Shown here: one piece after another, positions 29,339-38,533 of the stretch
How the letters are laid out: each line of letters starts with the position of its first letter
How positions within the stretch are numbered: the first letter of the stretch is position 1
NCBI GenBank assembly: GCA_963210315.1
Contig: OY723319.1
Location: forward strand, 372,001-436,000
DNA length: 64,000 bases
Source: Rhynchopus euleeides
Taxonomy: Eukaryota; Euglenozoa; Diplonemea; Diplonemida; Diplonemidae
Reading direction: 5' to 3'
The notes under the pieces: generated by a model
Seen by the model: the letters and a program-made list of their open reading frames with translations, nothing else
What the model was told of the DNA's origin: nothing
Database searches by the model: none
Translations under genes and position numbers: made by a program

Positions 29339-31373
29339 GCCCCTACCCCTCACAGCAACACAGCCGGAGCCGGGTAGCGACCGCCTCTGCCGGAATTGCG
29401 ATACGGGCTCCCCCGAAACCGTCACGCATCTCTTCTGGGAATGCCCTGCCCACAACGACGTCCGTGCCCGGGAGCGGTACGCGGGTCTCTGTGAGGAGCG
29501 CCTCTCATGGCCGCCCTGCCTAGCCAACTGGGGCATCATACCGAAACCCCTATCCGGTACGGTGCGGGCGAAGGACCTGCACCACCTAATGAGCACGATA
29601 GTCGCCCGCAGAGATGTGCTGGAACGTGAGCGCCTCGGGGTATCCCCAACTGTTTGCGCGTGGGACGCAGCGCTAGCGCGACCCGCTGCGCCCCATCAGT
29701 CCGACCTGGCCTCACTGCCGGACAACCCACCCCGCTGGACTCACGGAGAGTGCATCATGCGTGCCCTGCGGGCCTGGCTCGGTCGTCTCACCTGGACGAG
29801 GGAGGGGTCCGTCTCCTTCTGCGAGCTCGCCATCGACTTCGAGGTCTTCTCCGGGCTCGACGTCTGCCCGATCGCTACTGGCGCCCCGGCAGGAACCCAG
29901 CCCGCCCCACTCAACATGCGTGGACGCATGATGGGGCAGATGTTGAAATACCTTGTCTCCCAGTGTGAAGCAGTTAACCTCCGCGCGCCCCTGCCTGGCG
30001 CGTTTGTCTCGCGTGTCTACTGCCTCCGCGCGGTGGGGGTGAAGGAAGTCTGGGGCGGTCTTGAGCCGCGCCCCCGCTTTGCCTGCCACGGGCTCACCAC
30101 CCGTATCCTGATCGAGCAGATTCCCCGCGCGATCCACTGGGCCTCGAGCAAGTCGTGGGGCCTGGACCTTACCCCGTCGTATACCGAGGTGCCCGACCGG
30201 GACACGCGAAGCGAACAGTGGGACCCTACTCCCGTAGCCCCCACCCGTGACCCCCTCGACACGGTCAGCCCGAGGTCGGCGCCGTGCGGCGCTGAGCGCT
30301 ATGCCCCCCGTTCGGAGGTGCTGGCTCGCAACGTCTGCAGGGCCCACTCCAAGCCCAAGTGCCATGACTGCGACGCGGCGGGGCACAACCGAACCCTGCG
30401 AATGGAAGACTGCTGCCGGGCCCACCACCGCCAGGATGACGGACTGCCCGTGCAGTTCTGCAGCACGCACCGGCTGCTCCGCTGCGGCACCTGCAGCTCC
30501 TCCAACATGTGCTGCAAGCGTGGCCACCACGGCTGCCGCGACCATGACCTGCCCCCCTGCGGGGTCTGCGCCTCTCTGCCTGAGATGGATGACAGACGCC
30601 CCACCGCTTGCTGCAAGAAGGGCCACCACGCCCCTCCCGCCCCTGCGACGCCTGTGGAGGCAGACGCCCCCACCCCGCCGCCCCATGTGCCGCCAACCCC
30701 GCCCTTCCCAGAGGCGACTGCGCCTACCGTGGGGGATCTTCCCTCCACCACGCCACCCCGTGTGCCTGCGCCTCAGCCCTCCCCTGAAGCGACCCCGTGT
30801 CCCGCTACTCCCGAGCCCGCCACCCCTCCAGTTATCCTGAAGAGGCTGGCCCATACCGTGTGCTCCCCGGGCTCACCCCACCGCCACCTGATGCAGCCTC
30901 GTAGGAGGCTCTCACCCGACGGCGTCAGGCCATCCATCCCCGCCGTGGCGCAGCTGAAGCGCACCGCCTTAGAGGCGCATACCGGTTCCACCCCGGCACT
31001 GCCTGCCCAAAGGCCTAGGGTCGACCACGTGATCCCCACCGCTAACGCTGACGTTGACGTGGGCGCCGCTGATCCGGACCCACCTTCTCCTACTACCTCC
31101 CCTCCCGACGGCGTGTCCGTTGACGCAGCCCTTCCCCAAAGGCCCCGTTCTGGTGCCTCTTCCTCCTCCGCCCGTGCGCGGTCACCGCACGCGCCTACAG
31201 GCTTCCGGGCCTACCTTAATCCTCCTTCCTCACGTAGCGCGTCACCGGGCGCTACAGACCGTGTGGCGCCTGCGCCTCCTCCTCCTCCTGTGTCACTTCC
31301 CTCACCCCACCAGAGCAGCTCCTCTCTCAAACAAGGGGAGTCTACCGGGCCGCGGGCCCGCGTAGTTAAGTAG
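29337..31373 (+). CDS. C-terminal part of LINE ORF2 (post-RT zinc domain and Cys/His-rich tail)
   Basis: 678 open codons without a native start (the first codon is GTG at the truncation point). Near the N-terminus C-R-N-C-x8-H-x4-C is the CCHC-type motif that follows RT in many LINEs. Next comes a helical domain with R-A-L-R-A-W-L-G-R-L-T-W and S-F-C-E-L-A-I-D-F-E, which I recall as typical of the post-RT region of protist LINEs. Residues about 335-445 are a Cys/His-rich array (C-H-D-C, C-C-x-x-H-H, C-G-T-C, C-C-K-R-G-H-H, C-G-V-C, C-C-K-K-G-H-H). The tail is Pro/Ser-rich and basic, ending V-V-K at TAG 31371-31373. It could not transpose by itself. Confidence 0.75.
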
Positions 31374-31409
31374 ACGACACCCTTGGGGTGCGAGTATTTT
31401 CGCTTTGCA
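29337..31409 (+). mobile_element. LINE-type element, copy 1, 5'-truncated
   Basis: The 3' two kilobases of a non-LTR retrotransposon, lacking the endonuclease and RT. The left junction lies exactly at the end of an (AG)15 tract. The 3' end, set by comparison with copy 2 (54992-55521), lies near gagtattttcg. There is no poly-A tail; instead a hairpin CACCC-ttg-GGGTG sits just after the stop codon and is shared by both copies. Truncation from the 5' side is what target-primed reverse transcription typically leaves. Confidence 0.78.
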
Positions 31410-32169
31410 AGAGATGGAAAGATAAATCGTTCGGTCGTGAAAAGAAAGTTGGGATGGGGTCAGGCCTGGGCGGGGAACGAGCCCTTTTTCCAGGTTTTTT
31501 GGGTCGGGGAACCAGGTTTTTTCTAAGAATTTTTACAAGGGAATTTTTGCTCGCCCCCCCACAGTTTCCAGGCGCGTGCCCGTCAGGCGGGACTTTTTCT
31601 CTGATTTCTCTCCGCGTCATCATTGACAGCTCTCGAGTGATGCCCAGAGATGCTTGCGGCAGAGAGTGCCCCTCATGCGCGTTACAGCTGAAAATGAATG
31701 AGGATCATCTGGCACTCGTTCTCATCGGGGGTTGTGCTCCGCAGGGACTCAATACACCTTGGCACTCTCGCAGGGCTGGACATGCCAGCAGCTGGAGGAC
31801 AGTTACAAAGCTGCCCCCGACGCCACCCACCTGCTGGCCCCTTCAGGTCTGAAAGCCCAAAAGCTCCCGGGGATTTTGCAGTGGTGCGCACCATATTCAG
31901 CGCAGGGTGATCTCTCCAATTTTCCAAAACTGCTGGTTTACGGGTTTGGGGAACGGTCGTCGGCAGACCGTTGAAATGCCCGTGTTAGCAAGGCACACTC
32001 ACATTTCAGGTAGCGTGTCGCGTGTCACGCATGTCGCGAACGCGGCAAGTGTACCTCCCAGGTGGGGAAGCCCGACCTCCTGTCCGATGTCAGTCAGGCT
32101 TCGAAGAAGCGCTTCATGGATGCGGCGCTGACCCGGGGAAGTGAGATAGATGGACGGGCACACGCTACA

Positions 32170-32231
32170 TGGGGGGTCTGGGGGGCGTGAGCCCCCCAGC
32201 CGCCGGAGGCCACGGTAGCGAACATCTGTTC
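32170..32231 (+). repeat. GC hairpin repeat H, copy 1
   Basis: Reads tggggggtctggggggcg...gagccccccagccgccgg...ccacggtag-gaacatctgttc. The central part is a strong hairpin (ctggggggc / gccccccag). Copies lie at 32343-32400 and 32912-32974, and a split relative at 47351-47433. Confidence 0.8.
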
Positions 32232-32342
32232 GTGTGGGCGTACAGATTCTGTGCGAGTTGGCTGCGTCCTCAGAGGCGACTGGAGTGGTTGGACCCCGAT
32301 TTGATGGGATTCGAAGGACTTGAGTACGAGACGTACGCCACA

Positions 32343-32400
32343 GGGGGGTCTGGGGGGCGGAGCCCCCCAGCCGCCGGAGGCCACGGTAGTGAACGTCTGG
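32343..32400 (+). repeat. GC hairpin repeat H, copy 2
   Basis: Nearly identical to copy 1, with ggcggagcc at the loop and gaacgtctgg at the end. Confidence 0.8.
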
Positions 32401-32911
32401 CTCTCCAGTTGGCCAGCAAGGCGAACGGTACGTGGGACAGACTTCCCTTCCATCCTTGTGCGCGCCCTGTCGACTGGGGAAAACTTAGAAAAAGTTTTTT
32501 CCTCTGCGAAACAACCTTAGAAAAAAATTCCCCTAACAAAATTCTTAGAAAAAAACTTTTTTTCCCCTTACAAAAATTCTTAGAAAAAAAGTTCAGAATC
32601 CTGAAAGTGGGGAACAAGCCCCCCAGTTAGGAACAGCCCTGGATGGGGTTGTTTTTTTTTTTTTGATTTCTTCACACCAGGGTATAAGATAGACTTTTTT
32701 TCTGGCGCCGTTTTCCGGTTTTTCTGGTTTTGAAAATTTTTCGCGCGCGCCTTCGGCGCGCGCGACCCGCGCAAACCCTCCCAGAATCTGAGAGGGCCCG
32801 GTGCCTGCGCGCGTCCTGTCGTACTGAGGCTGCTTGGTGGGGCAGGCGCAGCAGCTGCTTTGAAAGTTTGGACTCTCGGCCAAAAAAGGTCTGGTGCAAT
32901 GTTTTTACGCA

Positions 32912-32974
32912 GGGGGGGTCTGGGGGGCGGAGCCCCCCAGCCGCCGGAGGCCACGGTAGTGAACATCTGTTCCC
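32912..32974 (+). repeat. GC hairpin repeat H, copy 3
   Basis: Same core with gaacatctgttccc at the end. The three copies lie within 800 bp in one orientation. Confidence 0.8.
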
Positions 32975-33384
32975 TACAGTCTGGATTCGCTTGTAAGTAG
33001 GAAGGCTTCGCTGTATCGCAGCCCGGCCAGCAGGAGATCACTGGTCCTTGAGGGTTCAACCTTCAGGGTGGAGGAGGACGGGGGAGCGACCACTCGTGAT
33101 AGGTGTGCGTTGTGGGTGGAGTGGGTGCACGACAGAATGGCCAAAGGGTCCACGAGATCTCTGCACACATTCCGTTGTCGAGGAGATGGGCACCTAGCTG
33201 TGACGACAGGCAACAAACAAATCTCATCTGTTAGTTGCCCCCAATAGGCTTGGCGACCTTCAAGACTGCTTGAAAGTCGTTCGTGTTCTCGTCTCAGCCC
33301 TCCAGACAAGCAGATCTGTCTCGAGTTGGTGGGCTGTCGCCATGTATTCGATGGCACCGAGTGACGCTGCACAGAGGCAGACGA

Positions 33385-33558
33385 CACGGTGAACTCCAGC
33401 GGAGGTTACCCTACCTCCGCTGGAGTACACCGTGTGTCTCCCATGAGTCTCAACTAGCGGGAGTCTTAGCGTAAATTAGCTGGAAAATAGACTCCCGTAT
33501 CCAGTACAGACTGCAGTCTTAGACTCCCTCTTAGACATGGTGGCTGGAGTCCACCATG
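33385..33558. repeat. Small foldback element, CACGGTG family, diverged copy
   Basis: Begins CACGGTGAACTCC and ends GGAGTCCACCATG, 174 bp, close in size to the copies at 34587 and 47440. Its left part, 33385-33434, is by itself a palindrome: cacggtgaactccagcgg and ccgctggagtacaccgtg face each other with a short loop. Confidence 0.65.
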
Positions 33559-34253
33559 TGTGCACCTTCAAAACAGAAGAGACCTGCATGACGAGGGCAT
33601 CACCACCCACCGGGCCACCCGCTAGGTCCATTTTTTCTTCTCCGCTTCTCTGCCTTCTTTGGACTATTTGAGCTCTGTGCGGATCACGATGGGGTCACTT
33701 TCTATTTTTTTATGGCGTTTTTTCTGACTGTTTTACTGTCCCAAAGTCACAAAAAAACGCCGAAAATGAGATCGACCTTTTTTTTTTTTTCAGAAAACCG
33801 GGAACCGGGAAACCCTGGTTTTGAAAACCGGAAAACCAGACCTATCTTATCCCCTGCTTCACACGGTTTGCACTATCCCTCCTGACCCCCAAAGGAGGCG
33901 ATCTAAGGGGTATTGAAGTAGAAGTAGAAGGAAGCACAAGGATGAGTTCCTTTCACTCGTCATGCAGGTTGTGTCTGAGGAACAGTCCCAGCCACACAGT
34001 GTGAATATCGGGGGGAGGGAGGGAGTGGTGGTGGTAGTGGTGGTGATGGTCATGACGAGGGCTTTCGCCCAGACGTGCAGAAATAACAAAGCGGTGAGCT
34101 GCTCTGCCACAAGAAAAAAGAAAATATGCAACCTTTTTTTGCGGCGCCAAGCACACACAGCCACACCTTGGCACCGGAAGCGGGGTTCTTTTTCGCAATC
34201 AGCAAGGGGGGGGGGGGAGGGGGGTGAATACCCCCCCCCCCTGAGTAACCCGT

Positions 34254-34290
<37 letters not shown>

Positions 34291-34586
34291 CGCTGTCTCC
34301 TTCGCATGAAAACAAGGCAATGCTATATTGCGAGTTGGGGGAGTAAAATATGGGGGGGGGGGAAGGGTTGAGGGTTGAGGGATTTTGAGGGGGGGGGGGG
34401 GGAGCGAGAGAGAGAGAGAGGAAACGGGGGAAACGGGGGGGGGGGGGGATTTGACACGAGGAAGACAAAAATGAGCGGTGTCTTCCTAATGCCGCATGCC
34501 CCCCCCCCCTCTCTCTTTTTGTGCTTTCATTTTTTTGTTGCCTTCTTTGCCCCACGGCAAGATGCGATACGATAAAATAAGTAATG
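33559..34586. other. Gene-free spacer
   Basis: No gene. It contains gtgcggatcacgatggggtc (33675), related to the motif in the 14.5-kb block; a tattgaagtagaagtagaag motif (33911); an AC tract at 34255-34288; and long G/C runs between 34200 and 34510. Confidence 0.5.
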
Positions 34587-34764
34587 CACGGTGGACTCCC
34601 ACCCCCTGGAGCGGGGGTCTGGGCGAGTGGGGGTCTGGACCCCCGCTAGCGGGAGTCTGCCCTGCTATTTTTGGTGCCCAGACGACCCCCGCGAGCGGGG
34701 GTCTGGACCCCCGATATTCCGATATCCCAAAAAGGTGCACCCTGACGTGTGGGAGTCCACCGTG
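34587..34764. repeat. Small foldback element, CACGGTGG family
   Basis: 178 bp starting CACGGTGGACTCCCAC and ending GTGGGAGTCCACCGTG. Internally it is made of further facing repeats (gagcgggggtctggaccccc, ggtctggacccccgatat). The copy at 47440-47612 matches in reverse orientation over its whole length. Confidence 0.8.
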
Positions 34765-35722
34765 TGGCATGGGGCGGCGGGGGGGGGGGGGGGGGAGAGG
34801 AGAGGGGGGGCTCCTCCCCGTGGTACCCACGAGCCCGCGGGAATTTTATTTATTTGGGTGCAGTTCGCCTGGATCCTTGTTCACGCCTGATGAGGTGTGT
34901 CGCAGGAGGGGGAGGGTTGTAGTTCAATACCAGGTGTGACTGAGTGAGAAGAAGTGAGCCACGGCCCACTTCCCCTCACTGACTGACGACCTGTGACGAG
35001 CTGTGACTGGTAGCGAGGGCCCCCAGCACCCTAAAAATAAACACCTCTACGAACACCGTGAGGCCACCACGTGTGATGTGTGTGGGGTGTCTTGCATCTG
35101 ATTTTGCTTCAGGGCCGTAGCATCATGGCGACACGCTATCAATCACACGCTTTTTCACCGACTTGTTTTGCGATGGAAAAAAACGCCCAAAAAATACCGA
35201 AAAACTGCCGGGGTGAGAGAGAGAGAGAGTTCGAAGAGGACAAGACTGCTCCTCCTCCTCCTCCTCCTCCCCCCCGGGTTTTTGGATCAATCCAATCGTA
35301 CAAGGTCTGAGGGGTAGGGGGGTAGGGGGGGGGGGGGGAGGGGAGGAAGGGAGTCACGTTGATGTCGAGAAAAAGAAGAAAAGGGAAAGGAAATGTGCAA
35401 TATCAAAGCCAACCTCCGCACACCCCCTCTCCCCCCCCCCCTACAAGGGGGTGGGGGGTGGGTTGGGCTGGGTGTCATTTGTTCTCCTCCTGGCCCCTCG
35501 CCCCCCACCCCACCCCAACCCCCACCCCGCCCCCTCGCGTGTTGTGGAGACGCATCGGGTGGCCTAATATGGCCTCCGGTGTTCCCCCCAACCCAGCGAA
35601 CACACGGGAGGGGGGAGGGACGGGGGAGGGGCAACGGGTTTGAACGCTCGTCAACTCACCCTCTTAGGGATCGTGCCGTGCACTTGGGAGTCCGTCTGGG
35701 GGGGGCGCAACAGAAGAGTGCA
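34765..35722. other. 3' flank of the GH92 gene
   Basis: No gene. G/C runs (34777-34795, 35318-35340), a (cct)n stretch at 35250-35270 and C-rich sequence around 35410-35550. The glycosidase stop codon is at 35723-35725. Confidence 0.5.
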
Positions 35723-38458
35723 TCACGCACCCTTCACACTGGGTGCGTCCTGCAGCTTGAAGTGCAGGTGGCCGCCCTTCATCAGAGAAGCGTACCTCAC
35801 AGTGGTGCCGGCCACGCGCTTGCCGTTGAAGACAACCTCCTTGACGGCAAAGGCGGTGGGGTCGTAGGCGGCGGGCTTGTGCTTGTCGTGCTTGTGGTGC
35901 TTCTTGTGGGGCTTCTCGCCCCGCTTGCAGTGGTGCTTGCCCTTCCTGTGGTGGTCATCGCTCTTGAAGGTCTTCTCGTCGGTTGTGATGCGCAGCTTGT
36001 TGCCGTTGCCCAGGGACACGACGACATCCTTGAAGAGCGGGATGCCGAGGGTGTACTCGCCAGACCCGGGGGCCAGCTGGTACAGCCCGAGGGACGAGAG
36101 CACAAACCATGACGCCATCTCGCCGTTGTCCTCGTCACCCGGGAACATGTCGTCGCTTGCGTGATAGGTCTCGGTCACAGTCCTGCGCAGGTAGGCCTGG
36201 CCCAGCTGGGAGCAGCGGTCGCTCACCTCGTCGGACATGGCGATCAGCATGTAGAGGATGTGGTGGGAGGGCTGGTTGTTGTGTGCGTACTGCCCCCAGC
36301 AGTTGTTCACCATCTCGCTCATCTCGTGCACGACCTTGCTGTAGATGCCCAGGTGGATTGCGGGGCTCCCGCGCATCGCCTCCTCAATCTTGCCGCACAT
36401 GTCCAGCCCTGCGTCGCGGTACACCTGTGCCAGACCCTTCGGGTCGTGCGGGGCGTAGAACCTGTACTGCCAGGGGCCGCCCTCCGTGTAGTCACCGCCC
36501 CACGCGTACTCGTCGAAGTAGTTCTTGCTCACGAAGCCGCCCCACCGCCGCTGGAAGAACCCCGTCTCGTTGTTAAAGAGCTTCGTGTAGTTGCGCGACC
36601 TGTCCATCAGGATGGAGTAGTCGTCCATCTTCCCCAACTTCTTCGCCGCCTGCGCAATGGACCAGTCCGCCATCATGTGGTTCAGGCTCACCGACACAGC
36701 CTGCGTCCCGTAGCGCAGGTACCCGTACCGCACGTAGTCCGACATCCCCGCACGCACGTTCCCGAAGGCGTTGTTGCGCATGCCCTCGTACGCCAGCGCC
36801 ACGTCAAACCCGCCGATCTCGTTCACAATTGCGTCCGCGAAGTATGCGTCCGACATCGTCCCCACCATGATGTTCCTGTGCCCGGGCGACGACCACTGCG
36901 GCACAATCCCGCTCTCGTTGTACGCGTTCGCCCACCCCTGGATCATGCGCCCCACCACCGGGGTCTGCACCAGCGACAGCAGCGGGTACACCGTGTGGTG
37001 CGAGTCCCACGACCCGGAGTCTGCCACGGCCGGGCCCGGGCGCACCATCTCCTCGTCGACATACGTCGACAGGTGCAGCTCCTCCCCGTCCCTGGTCACC
37101 TCGGACAGGAAGCGCGGGTACAGCGACGCCCTGAAGAGCGACGTGTACAGGATCTCCAGCTTGTCGTCCTCCTGGTTCCCGGCGTCCTCCACGTCCACCG
37201 TCCCCAGCACCCCGCGCCACTCGGCCTTCGACTCCGCCAGCACCTCGTCGAACGTCCTGTGCCCCACCTGTGAGATCCGGTTGTGGCGCGCCTGGCACAC
37301 ACTCACCAGAGACGTCGCGACACGCACCAGGAACTCGTGCCCGTCGTTCTCGTACAGCGCGTACGTCAGCACCTCGTTCGACCCGCTCTGCGCCTGTGTA
37401 GACTTCAGCGTCGCGTTGGTCACAATCTCTGCCGAAAAGTACAGCTTGTACAGCTTCTTCTCCGCCTCGCTGACGGTCCACCCCTCCAGCGTCGCGTACT
37501 TCCCGGTCGTGTCCCACTGGGCCGGCTGCTCGCCAGGGCCCTGTGCCGGGAACCTGAACACCAGCTTCCGGGTCTCGTCGTAGTAAGCATAGCCGCTGCC
37601 CTCCTGCTCCTTCTTAACGGGATACGTCACACGCATCGCAGCTGCGTGTGTCGAGCTCGTCACATCCACCGTCGTCTGCCCCGTCGACGTGGCGTACGTC
37701 GTCAGCGTGGTGCTGAAGAGGTACGGGCGCCACTCGCTCTTGTCGGGGTTGTAGGACGACTGGTAGTACGACGCAAACCGCCCCGACTGCACCATCATCG
37801 GGTAGAAGAGGAAGTGCCCCCAGTCCCCCAGCCACGGGCTCGGCTGGTGGGTGCACCGGATCCCGTTGAACTGCCAGTCCCACGGGTTGAACCACCACTG
37901 CCCGATGTTGTCTGTCACCACGCTCCACGCGTTGAAGCCCCACGGCCGCACCACCTGCGGGTACAGGTTCCCGGAGCTCAGCCCGTGCCCGCGGTCGTAG
38001 CCGTGGTCGTTCCCACCGCCACCCTTCGTCCCCCACCGCGTGTTGACGTACTCCTCAGGATTCTCGATCGCATGCCCCGCTGTCCCCGGTCCCATCGGCG
38101 GCAGCGGTGCCGTCATGTTCTCCGGGTACGCCTCGCATTCTGCAATCGGCGGCACGGGTGTCGGAGCAGCCGTCGGCGGCGGCGGGTTAGCGCACTGGTC
38201 GCCGCACGTGAACCCGGTGTCGGCCTGCCCGCATGAGAACCCGATGTGCAGGTTCTCGTGACACTCGCAGTACCCAGACCACCACCTGCTGATCGTGGTG
38301 TTGCAATCCTCATCATATTGCGGCTCCCTCGGACCGTCCGGACTGCACCCTCCCGTCTGCCGCCACATCACACACGGCACCTCGTCCGCAGACATATCCT
38401 CCGCAGACACCTGCGCACACCCCAGCAGCAGCAGCGCTGCGCCTACACGCATCATCAT
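35723..38458 (-). CDS. Secreted GH92-family alpha-mannosidase
   Basis: Predicted secreted, calcium-dependent exo-alpha-mannosidase, 911 residues, no introns. ATG 38458 is preferred to the in-frame ATG at 38533 because it places a signal peptide first (M-M-M-R-V-G-A-A-L-L-L-L-G-C-A). Residues 29-89 are a Cys-rich module (W-R-Q-T-G-G-C, S-G-Y-C-E-C, F-T-C-G-D-Q-C), then a Pro/Thr linker. GH92 landmarks: P-W-G-F-N, W-D-S-H-H-T-V-Y-P, G-Y-x-E-G-G-P-W-Q-Y-R-F-Y-A-P-H-D-like region (D-Y-T-E-G-G-P-W-Q-Y), N-Q-P-S-H-H-I-L-Y, and G-D-E-D-N-G-E-M-A-S-W carrying the likely catalytic Asp/Glu pair. An unusual His/Lys-rich insert at about 836-863 sits near the C-terminus. GH92 is mainly bacterial and fungal, so transfer from bacteria is possible but not shown. 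Confidence 0.87.
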   Translation of the reverse strand: MMMRVGAALLLLGCAQVSAEDMSADEVPCVMWRQTGGCSPDGPREPQYDEDCNTTISRWWSGYCECHENLHIGFSCGQADTGFTCGDQCANPPPPTAAPTPVPPIAECEAYPENMTAPLPPMGPGTAGHAIENPEEYVNTRWGTKGGGGNDHGYDRGHGLSSGNLYPQVVRPWGFNAWSVVTDNIGQWWFNPWDWQFNGIRCTHQPSPWLGDWGHFLFYPMMVQSGRFASYYQSSYNPDKSEWRPYLFSTTLTTYATSTGQTTVDVTSSTHAAAMRVTYPVKKEQEGSGYAYYDETRKLVFRFPAQGPGEQPAQWDTTGKYATLEGWTVSEAEKKLYKLYFSAEIVTNATLKSTQAQSGSNEVLTYALYENDGHEFLVRVATSLVSVCQARHNRISQVGHRTFDEVLAESKAEWRGVLGTVDVEDAGNQEDDKLEILYTSLFRASLYPRFLSEVTRDGEELHLSTYVDEEMVRPGPAVADSGSWDSHHTVYPLLSLVQTPVVGRMIQGWANAYNESGIVPQWSSPGHRNIMVGTMSDAYFADAIVNEIGGFDVALAYEGMRNNAFGNVRAGMSDYVRYGYLRYGTQAVSVSLNHMMADWSIAQAAKKLGKMDDYSILMDRSRNYTKLFNNETGFFQRRWGGFVSKNYFDEYAWGGDYTEGGPWQYRFYAPHDPKGLAQVYRDAGLDMCGKIEEAMRGSPAIHLGIYSKVVHEMSEMVNNCWGQYAHNNQPSHHILYMLIAMSDEVSDRCSQLGQAYLRRTVTETYHASDDMFPGDEDNGEMASWFVLSSLGLYQLAPGSGEYTLGIPLFKDVVVSLGNGNKLRITTDEKTFKSDDHHRKGKHHCKRGEKPHKKHHKHDKHKPAAYDPTAFAVKEVVFNGKRVAGTTVRYASLMKGGHLHFKLQDAPSVKGA

Positions 38459-38533
38459 GCCTCCAAGCGGTGCAGCAGCCTGCAGGTGGGGGTGTGGTTG
38501 GGGTCGCCTTGTGTTGCGACCTGCAGACAGCAT

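Larger units (their letters stand above)
31410..33384. other. Repeat-rich spacer
   Basis: No gene is recognised. It contains three copies of a 58-60-bp GC hairpin repeat (listed separately), A/T-run repeats of the ttcttagaaaaaa type (around 31508-31550 and 32487-32600), and a GC palindrome cgcgcgcgccttcggcgcgc near 32744. Confidence 0.55.

Noticed and set aside
29712-30854. 380-codon minus-strand ORF in LINE copy 1
   Set aside because: Antisense to the Cys/His-rich LINE frame, low complexity and Gly/Arg-rich.
36161-37273. 370-codon plus-strand ORF in the GH92 gene
   Set aside because: Antisense shadow; the minus strand carries clear GH92 motifs and a signal peptide.
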